Shown here: piece after piece, positions 39,485-43,825 of the stretch
Layout: each line of letters begins with the position of its first letter
Position numbering within the stretch: position 1 is the stretch's first letter
Assembly (NCBI GenBank): GCA_021325365.1
Contig: JAJPHF010000099.1
Location: 1-43,825 of the forward strand
From: Pseudomonadota bacterium
Lineage (GTDB): Bacteria > Chloroflexota > UBA6077 > JAJPHF01
Direction: 5' to 3'
DNA: 43,825 bases
Program-made: the position numbers and the translations under genes
Notes under the pieces: model-generated
The model's database searches: none
Seen by the model: the letters and a program-made list of their open reading frames with translations, nothing else
What the model was told of the DNA's origin: nothing

Positions 39485-40299
39485 CAGTGGCGCCCGAAGA
39501 AGTCCGTCACCACGGGCGTTACCTGCTCGGGGACTTCCCACAGGAACAGGTGACGACCGCCCTCGACGATCGCTAGCTCGGCGCCGGGGATGGCGGCGGC
39601 GAGGCGGTGGGCGGCGTCGAAGTTGTTGCCGCTGGCACGCGCCACCTGGTCACCGCGGCTCACCAGCACCAGCGTGGGCACGGCGATCTCGCCCGCGCGG
39701 TCGCCGATCGAGTGGCGCAGCCGCGCGTCGATGTGCTCCAGGTAAAGCGCCAGCGGCGGGCGGTGCGCCCAGACCGCCTGGCGCAGCGCCTCGATGCGCT
39801 CGGGGTGAGCAGCGCGGAACTCTGGCGTGAACGTGTACGCCTGGTCCAGGTGCTCCTGCCAGTAGCCCCACCAGCCGCGCTCGCCCAGCGCCAGCGCCAC
39901 GTCGAGGGGAATGTTGCCGCCCGCGCCGCTGCGGCCGACGCCGGTCGCGATCAGCACCTGGCTGCGGACCCGCTCCGGCCAGCCGAGCGCCAGGTGCTGC
40001 GCCACCCGCCCGCCCATCGACATCGCGAAGAGGTGCGCCCGCTCGACCCCCAGCGCGTCCAGCAGCCCGACCACGTCGGCGGCCAGCTGCTCGGTCGAGT
40101 AGGGGCCGGGCGCCCAGGTGCTGCGCCCGACGCCGCGCCAGTCGAAAGCAATGGTCTGGAAGCGCTCGGCGAGGGCCGGCAGGCAGCTCAGCTCCCACAC
40201 CTCCACCGGCCAGCCCGTCGCGTTCAAGAACAGGACGGCATCGCCCAGGCCGCGCGTCTCGTAGTAGAGCGTAACGCCGTTCGCCTGCGCCAGCGGCAT
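39484..40299 (-). CDS. Alpha/beta-fold hydrolase
   Basis: A 271-residue alpha/beta hydrolase. The oxyanion region LFLNATGWPVEVW, DWRGVGRSTWAPGPYS, nucleophile elbow AMSMGGRVAQHLAL (Ser between the Mets), the acid candidate VSRGDQVA and the His in EGGRHLFLWE give a full triad. It resembles the 3-oxoadipate enol-lactonase/haloperoxidase branch. It starts three bases after the stop of the binding-protein gene, so the pair is an operon. Substrate unknown; the partner could supply it. Confidence 0.88.
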   Translation of the reverse strand: MPLAQANGVTLYYETRGLGDAVLFLNATGWPVEVWELSCLPALAERFQTIAFDWRGVGRSTWAPGPYSTEQLAADVVGLLDALGVERAHLFAMSMGGRVAQHLALGWPERVRSQVLIATGVGRSGAGGNIPLDVALALGERGWWGYWQEHLDQAYTFTPEFRAAHPERIEALRQAVWAHRPPLALYLEHIDARLRHSIGDRAGEIAVPTLVLVSRGDQVARASGNNFDAAHRLAAAIPGAELAIVEGGRHLFLWEVPEQVTPVVTDFFGRH

Positions 40300-40302
40300 C
40301 GG

Positions 40303-41367
40303 CTACTTCACCTCGCGGGCAACGCTGGCGTCGAGCAGGTCTTCGGGTCGCAGGCTCCGTGCCTCCGGGTGGTCGGTCGCGACCTCGTCGATCACGAGCT
40401 GCAGCCCCTCCAGGCGCGGCAGCAGGTCGTCGGGCAGCACGCGCGCGTAGTAGGCGTAGGTCTCCTCGGCCGTCGCCTGGTCGTCCAGCTGCAGCCACTT
40501 CTTGACCGTGCGGATGCCTAGCTCGCGGTCGCTCTTGAATGCCTTCTCGCCGTCGGCCACGCTCTGCAGGACGCGCCGTGCCGTGTCGCGGTTGCTCGCC
40601 AGCCACTCGCGGTTTACCACCAGCACGTCTTGGGGATAGGCGATGCCCAGATCGGTGGTGTCGAGTAGCACGCGCAGCCCCTCCTTCTCGGCGATCGATC
40701 CGAAGGGCGGGTCCACCAGCGTGGCCTGGACGGCGCCGCTCCGCAGCGCCGCGACGCGCTCGTTCTGCGCGCCCACTTGCAGGATGGTCGTCTCGCGCTC
40801 GGGGTCCACGCCGGCCTGGCGCAGCAGGAACCGCAGGATCGAGTCGGCCGCGCCGCCGAAGCTGTTCACGCCGATGCTTTTGCCCCGCAGGTCGGTGAGC
40901 GTGGTGATGTCGCGCGTGGTCGCTAGCTGGTAGGGCATCGTGTCGAAGGTCGAGCCGATGATCACCAGGTCGCCGCCGGCCAGGCGCACGTTGACCGTGG
41001 AGCTGCCGCTGACCGAGGCGATCACAACCTCACGCGACAGGAGCGCCGCCTGCACGGCCTGCGACCGGCCCAGGTTCACCAGATCGACGTCCAGCCCGTT
41101 GCGGGCGAACGTGCCGCCCTCGAGCGCCGCCCACAAAGCAGAGTGGACGGCCGTGACGTTGGCGAAGCCGATCGTGAGCGGCTGGCGCGCTTGCTCAGGC
41201 GACACGCCCGTCGTCACGGGCGCGGCCGGCGCGGTGGGCGCCGCGCCGCTGTTCGCGCCGGAGCCGTTGGCTGCGGGCGCGCTCGACGGGGCCGATGCGC
41301 CGCCGCCGCAGGCGGCGAGCCACACCACGACGAGCAGCGCCAGCCAGGGACGTGGGAACGGGGACAT
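40303..41367 (-). CDS. NMT1/THI5-like substrate-binding lipoprotein
   Basis: A 354-residue lipoprotein from ATG 41367 (GAGGAGG upstream; the longer frame lacks a site). The lipobox VWLAAC is followed by a Gly/Ser/Ala/Pro linker of about 50 residues. The binding domain starts PLTIGFANVTAVHSALWAAL with GTFARNGLDVDLV, the usual NMT1-type pattern, then LTDLRGKSIGVNSFGGAADS and WLASNRDTARRVL. No permease or ATPase gene is adjacent; instead it is cotranscribed with an alpha/beta hydrolase. It is only distantly similar to the protein at 24153. Confidence 0.88.
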   Translation of the reverse strand: MSPFPRPWLALLVVVWLAACGGGASAPSSAPAANGSGANSGAAPTAPAAPVTTGVSPEQARQPLTIGFANVTAVHSALWAALEGGTFARNGLDVDLVNLGRSQAVQAALLSREVVIASVSGSSTVNVRLAGGDLVIIGSTFDTMPYQLATTRDITTLTDLRGKSIGVNSFGGAADSILRFLLRQAGVDPERETTILQVGAQNERVAALRSGAVQATLVDPPFGSIAEKEGLRVLLDTTDLGIAYPQDVLVVNREWLASNRDTARRVLQSVADGEKAFKSDRELGIRTVKKWLQLDDQATAEETYAYYARVLPDDLLPRLEGLQLVIDEVATDHPEARSLRPEDLLDASVAREVK

Positions 41368-41386
41368 GGGGACCTCCTCGCGCGCC

Positions 41387-41395
41387 GTTATAGCA
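41387..41395 (-). promoter_or_regulatory. Extended -10 box of the second binding-protein operon
   Basis: On the minus strand TGC-TATAAC, 19 bases before ATG 41367. Confidence 0.5.
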
Positions 41396-41457
41396 GGCGG
41401 TTCGTGGGCCGGCAACCACCACGCTGCGCCCCAGGCCCGTCCTCCGCCGCGCGGGGC

Positions 41458-42258
41458 CTAGCAGCCGGCGCCCGCCAGGATGCCGTGCGGCGGCGTCACC
41501 TGGGCGGGGGCGGGAACCGGCGTTACGGGGTAGTTGGCGGCGCCGAAGGTACTGGTAGTCGGCTGGCTTGCAGAGGGATAGAGCTGGCAGGCCGGTACGC
41601 CGCTGCCGAGCGGACTGCTCGGCGCGGTGCTGGGGGCCGGGCACGCGGGTGTCGTCTGAGCCGGCGCGCTCGCGGCCGCGCCGGGCACGGGCGCGGCGAG
41701 ACTGCTGGTTGTGGGCTGACTGGCCGAGGCGAAGAGCTGGCAGGGCGCCGCGGGCCCGTACGCGCCGGCCAGGCTGCCGCTCGGCGGCTGGCAAGCGGCC
41801 GGGGCCAGCAGTGCCGTGGGAGCGGTGCCCACGGCCGGGGCGCTGCCGGCGGCGGGCAGGCCCCCCGACGGGTAAGCCGCGCACGCCGGCGCGATGGCAA
41901 TTCCTGCGGGCCCGATATCAGCGGCCGCGCAGCCCGACGTCGCGTAGTGCCCCGTGCTGTCGGCATACAGCCCGTACGCGCCGGAGCAGCCCGATCCCGT
42001 GGCCAGGGGCGGAGCGGTCGGCGGCGGCGTGGGCGGAACCAACGGCTCCGCACCGGCGGCGCCGCTGGCGGTGGTCGCCGCGCGCTGACTCGCCGTGGCT
42101 GGGTCGCCGTGCCCGTCCTCGGTCTCTGACGAGGATCGCGGCTCGGTCGTGCCGTCCTGCGCCTGAGCCACCGGCCCGGCGGCCAGCGGCACGAGCCCTA
42201 GCGCCAGGATGGCGAGCCAAACGAGTAGCTGGCCGTGGATACGTGCGGGTCCCCCCAT
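41458..42258 (-). CDS. Secreted Pro/Ala/Ser/Thr-rich protein with Cys-containing repeats
   Basis: A 266-residue exported protein. The signal peptide (LLVWLAILALGLVPLAAG, cleavage near AQAQD) is followed by a low-complexity mature part. Two similar units occur, CQLFASASQPTTSSL near residue 176 and CQLYPSASQPTTSTF near residue 226, and about nine Cys are spread through the protein. No domain is recognised; it looks like wall- or surface-associated material, perhaps glycosylated. GGGAGGGG precedes ATG 42258. That the frame is real is supported by the leader and start site. Confidence 0.65.
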   Translation of the reverse strand: MGGPARIHGQLLVWLAILALGLVPLAAGPVAQAQDGTTEPRSSSETEDGHGDPATASQRAATTASGAAGAEPLVPPTPPPTAPPLATGSGCSGAYGLYADSTGHYATSGCAAADIGPAGIAIAPACAAYPSGGLPAAGSAPAVGTAPTALLAPAACQPPSGSLAGAYGPAAPCQLFASASQPTTSSLAAPVPGAAASAPAQTTPACPAPSTAPSSPLGSGVPACQLYPSASQPTTSTFGAANYPVTPVPAPAQVTPPHGILAGAGC

Positions 42259-42487
42259 TTATCCCCTCCCGCCCGGCTCGCGCCATTCGGTCGCCGAGGA
42301 GCCGGCTGGCCGGCCTCCAGTTTGCCCACCAGCGCCGCCCGTGCTGACCGGATAATCGGCCGGTCGAAGCGCCAGTCTGAGTCGGATGCCTGACACGGTA
42401 CGCTACCGGAAGCGGGCGGCGCAAGCCGCGCGCGGCGCGTAGGGGCCGTCAGACGGCGGTGATGAAACAAAAAGATGGAGCAAAAAA
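42259..42487. other. Intergenic region before the flotillin operon
   Basis: No gene seen. The left part holds the upstream sequence of the secreted protein gene; the right end is A-rich (GAAACAAAAAGATGGAGCAA), unusual in this window, and runs into the promoter at 42488. Confidence 0.4.
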
Positions 42488-42515
42488 TTGACAGAGGATA
42501 GCAATCTGCTAAACT
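42488..42515 (+). promoter_or_regulatory. Promoter of the NfeD/flotillin operon
   Basis: TTGACA (42488-42493), 16 bases, TAAACT (42510-42515) with a TGC extension at 42507-42509. It is the best promoter of the extended -10 type in the window, as it also has a -35 box. Confidence 0.7.
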
Positions 42516-42533
42516 GACCTTAGCAGATTGCTA
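42499..42533. promoter_or_regulatory. Double operator over the NfeD/flotillin promoter
   Basis: Fourteen-base perfect inverted arms (42499-42512 and 42520-42533) with a seven-base centre. Each arm is itself a small palindrome: TAGCA-ATC-TGCTA and TAGCA-GAT-TGCTA, with centres 22 bases apart, about two helical turns. It covers the -10 box and the expected start of transcription, so a bound dimer pair should repress. Confidence 0.7.
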
Positions 42534-42560
42534 TGGGGGCGTCGGGCGGAGGCGATGGCG

Positions 42561-43214
42561 ATGGACCTGCTCTCGGCCATGTTCCTGGGCTGCTTCGTCT
42601 TTGGCTTCGTGGCGGTGCTTGCCTCGTTCCTGCTGGGCGGCCTGCACGGCTTCCACGTCGGCGGCGTCCATCTCGATCTGCCCGGCCAGCACGTCGCCGC
42701 GCACGGCGCGCACGCCGCGGTCCACGGCGGCGACGTGGGCCATCACGGCGGCGGCTCGGACGAAGGCCTGTTCCCGATCAATCCGACGACCGTGCTGACC
42801 TTCCTCACCTGGTTCGGCGGCGCCGGCTTCATCCTCCGCAACTACTACGGGCTCGTCGCGTTGCTGAGCCTCGCGCTGGCCGCCCTGATCGGGCTGGCGG
42901 GCGGCGCCATCGTGTTCTGGTTTCTCCTGAAAGTCATGCTGCCGGGCCAGACGGTCATGCTCCAGGCCGACTACGATCCGGTGGGCAGTGTCGGGCGCCT
43001 CACGATGCCCATCCGCCCGGGCGGGGTGGGCGAGGTGGTGTACCGTCGGGGCGGCACGCGCCGCAGCGCGGGCGCGCGCAGCCTGGACGGCCGGGCGCTG
43101 GACAAGGGAGCGGAGGTGGTTATCGCGAGGTACGAGCGCGGCTTGGCCTACGTGCAGCCGTGGGACGAGTTTGTCTCGCGGGAAGGCCGCCCCAGCGCGG
43201 CAGAAGGGAACTAG
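42561..43214 (+). CDS. NfeD-like (OB-fold) membrane protein with His-rich loop
   Basis: A 217-residue protein from ATG 42561, chosen because GGAGG lies eight bases upstream; ATG 42555 is too close to it. Predicted helices: 5-27, 73-92 and 98-122. Between the first two lies a loop with nine His within residues 29-62 (FHVGGVHLDL, HVAAHGAHAAVH and GHHGGG). The C-terminal part (SVGRLTMPIRPGGVGEVVYR, KGAEVVIARYERGLAYVQPW) is an OB-fold like that of NfeD proteins. NfeD partners of flotillins are membrane-raft scaffolds; the flotillin gene follows nine bases later. The His loop suggests metal binding, by inference. Confidence 0.82.
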   Translation: MDLLSAMFLGCFVFGFVAVLASFLLGGLHGFHVGGVHLDLPGQHVAAHGAHAAVHGGDVGHHGGGSDEGLFPINPTTVLTFLTWFGGAGFILRNYYGLVALLSLALAALIGLAGGAIVFWFLLKVMLPGQTVMLQADYDPVGSVGRLTMPIRPGGVGEVVYRRGGTRRSAGARSLDGRALDKGAEVVIARYERGLAYVQPWDEFVSREGRPSAAEGN

Positions 43215-43223
43215 CGAGCCACC

Positions 43224-43825
43224 ATGTCCATTGGATTCCTGGGCGTCATCGTCATCGCCCTGGCGCTGGTGTTCTTCGTGTTCATTCTCGTGGGCCTTCT
43301 AGGTAGTCTCTACCGGAAGGTGCCGCCCAACCGGGCGCTCATCGTCTACGGTAAGGGCGGCGTCCACATCGTGGCCGGCGGCGGCCGCATCGTCTTCCCG
43401 ATGATCCAGAGCGCCGAGGAGCTGTCGCTCGAGCTGATGTCGTTCGACGTGGCGCCCGACCAGGACTTCTATACCGCGCAGGGCGTCGCGGTGCGCGTCG
43501 AGTCCGTGGCGCAGCTCAAGGTGCGCTCGGACCCGGAGAGCATCCGCACGGCCGCCGAGCAGTTCCTGAGCAAGGCCCCAGCCGAGCGGGAGGCGCTGAT
43601 CCGGCTGGTGATGGAGGGCCACCTGCGCGGCATCATCGGGCAGCTGCGCGTCGAGGAGATCGTGAAGCAGCCCGAGATGGTGGGCGAGAAGGTGCGCCAG
43701 ACCTGCTCCGAGGATGTCGACAAGATGGGCCTGGAGGTCGTCTCGTTCACGATCAAGCAGGTGCGCGACGAGAACGAGTACATCGCCAACATGGGCAAGC
43801 CCGACATCGCGCGCATCAAGAAGGA
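43224..43825 (+). CDS. Flotillin/SPFH-domain protein, cut by window edge
   Basis: The first 200 residues of a flotillin. An N-terminal membrane helix (IGFLGVIVIALALVFFVFIL) is followed by the SPFH domain: YRKVPPNRALIVYGKGG, PMIQSAEELSLELMSFDV, and the segment HLRGIIGQLRVEEIVKQPEM with VVSFTIKQVRDENEYIANMG, characteristic of flotillins (FloA/FloT type). The coiled-coil C-terminal half lies beyond the window. Flotillins organise membrane domains with an NfeD partner, here encoded directly upstream. ATG 43224 is preceded by GCGAGCC. Confidence 0.93.
   Translation, partial: MSIGFLGVIVIALALVFFVFILVGLLGSLYRKVPPNRALIVYGKGGVHIVAGGGRIVFPMIQSAEELSLELMSFDVAPDQDFYTAQGVAVRVESVAQLKVRSDPESIRTAAEQFLSKAPAEREALIRLVMEGHLRGIIGQLRVEEIVKQPEMVGEKVRQTCSEDVDKMGLEVVSFTIKQVRDENEYIANMGKPDIARIKK

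Noticed and set aside
42499..42533. Resemblance to the CIRCE element (TTAGCACTC-N9-GAGTGCTAA) of HrcA
   Set aside because: The TTAGCA/TGCTAA ends are shared, but arm sequence and spacing differ, and no chaperone gene follows.
1..43825. tRNA, rRNA, tmRNA genes or CRISPR arrays
   Set aside because: No cloverleaf with GGTTCGA-type loop, no rRNA-like block and no regularly spaced direct repeats were found by eye.

Overview
The window is very GC-rich, with G or C at most third codon positions, densely packed genes and frequent GTG or TTG starts. Two SHMT/sliding-clamp housekeeping genes sit among amidohydrolase-2 paralogues, an F420-type LLM oxidoreductase, an SDR, orphan NMT1-like binding proteins, DUF1445/PxpABC and many secreted proteins. 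This gene mix suggests an uncultured Chloroflexota bacterium. That placement is inference from gene content only; no rRNA or tRNA gene was seen in the window.

Layout. At 1-2000 there is a lower-GC patch, all on the minus strand: the N-terminus of a primase-polymerase (running off the left edge), a small ORF, and an operon of XRE regulator, ImmA/IrrE-like metallopeptidase (split by a frameshift) and a 56-aa protein, closed by an intrinsic terminator. It looks like the edge of an integrated element next to dnaN. At 2028-7016 lie dnaN, a secreted LamG-like protein, a bicupin and an NlpC/P60 hydrolase. At 7061-13302 an amidohydrolase is followed by a ParA/ParB pair bracketed by two near-identical palindromes, then two more amidohydrolases and a hypothetical protein. 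At 13483-18468 are a small frame-damaged gene, a flavin monooxygenase plus haem-oxygenase-like diiron enzyme pair, a receiver-only response regulator and glyA. At 18669-20444 is a surface protein with four tandem repeats and a PEP-CTERM-like tail.

At 20704-28674 are peptidase T, an LLM oxidoreductase/SDR operon, and a binding-protein lipoprotein followed by DUF1445-pxpA-pxpBC, a 5-oxoproline module. At 28997-33834 are a secreted HExxH protein, a VOC protein, a small secreted protein, an esterase and a fourth amidohydrolase. At 33851-39425 are a hypothetical protein, an ABC exporter with an altered Walker A, an excisionase-like/PIN toxin-antitoxin pair, a VanY carboxypeptidase and a Kelch lipoprotein. 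At 39484-43825 are a second orphan binding protein with an alpha/beta hydrolase, a secreted Cys/Pro-rich protein, and an NfeD-like membrane protein with a flotillin cut by the right edge.

Three kinds of regulatory structure recur. At least ten upstream regions carry an extended -10 box of the form TGC-TANNNT, mostly without a clear -35. Long perfect GC hairpins, usually without a U-tract, sit at gene 3' ends. Two palindromic repeat families are scattered around; several copies of one of them lie in frame inside parB. The most unusual observations are the parAB locus (flanking palindromes plus in-frame repeats), the flotillin/NfeD operon with a doubled operator over its promoter, and the flavin monooxygenase/diiron pair.
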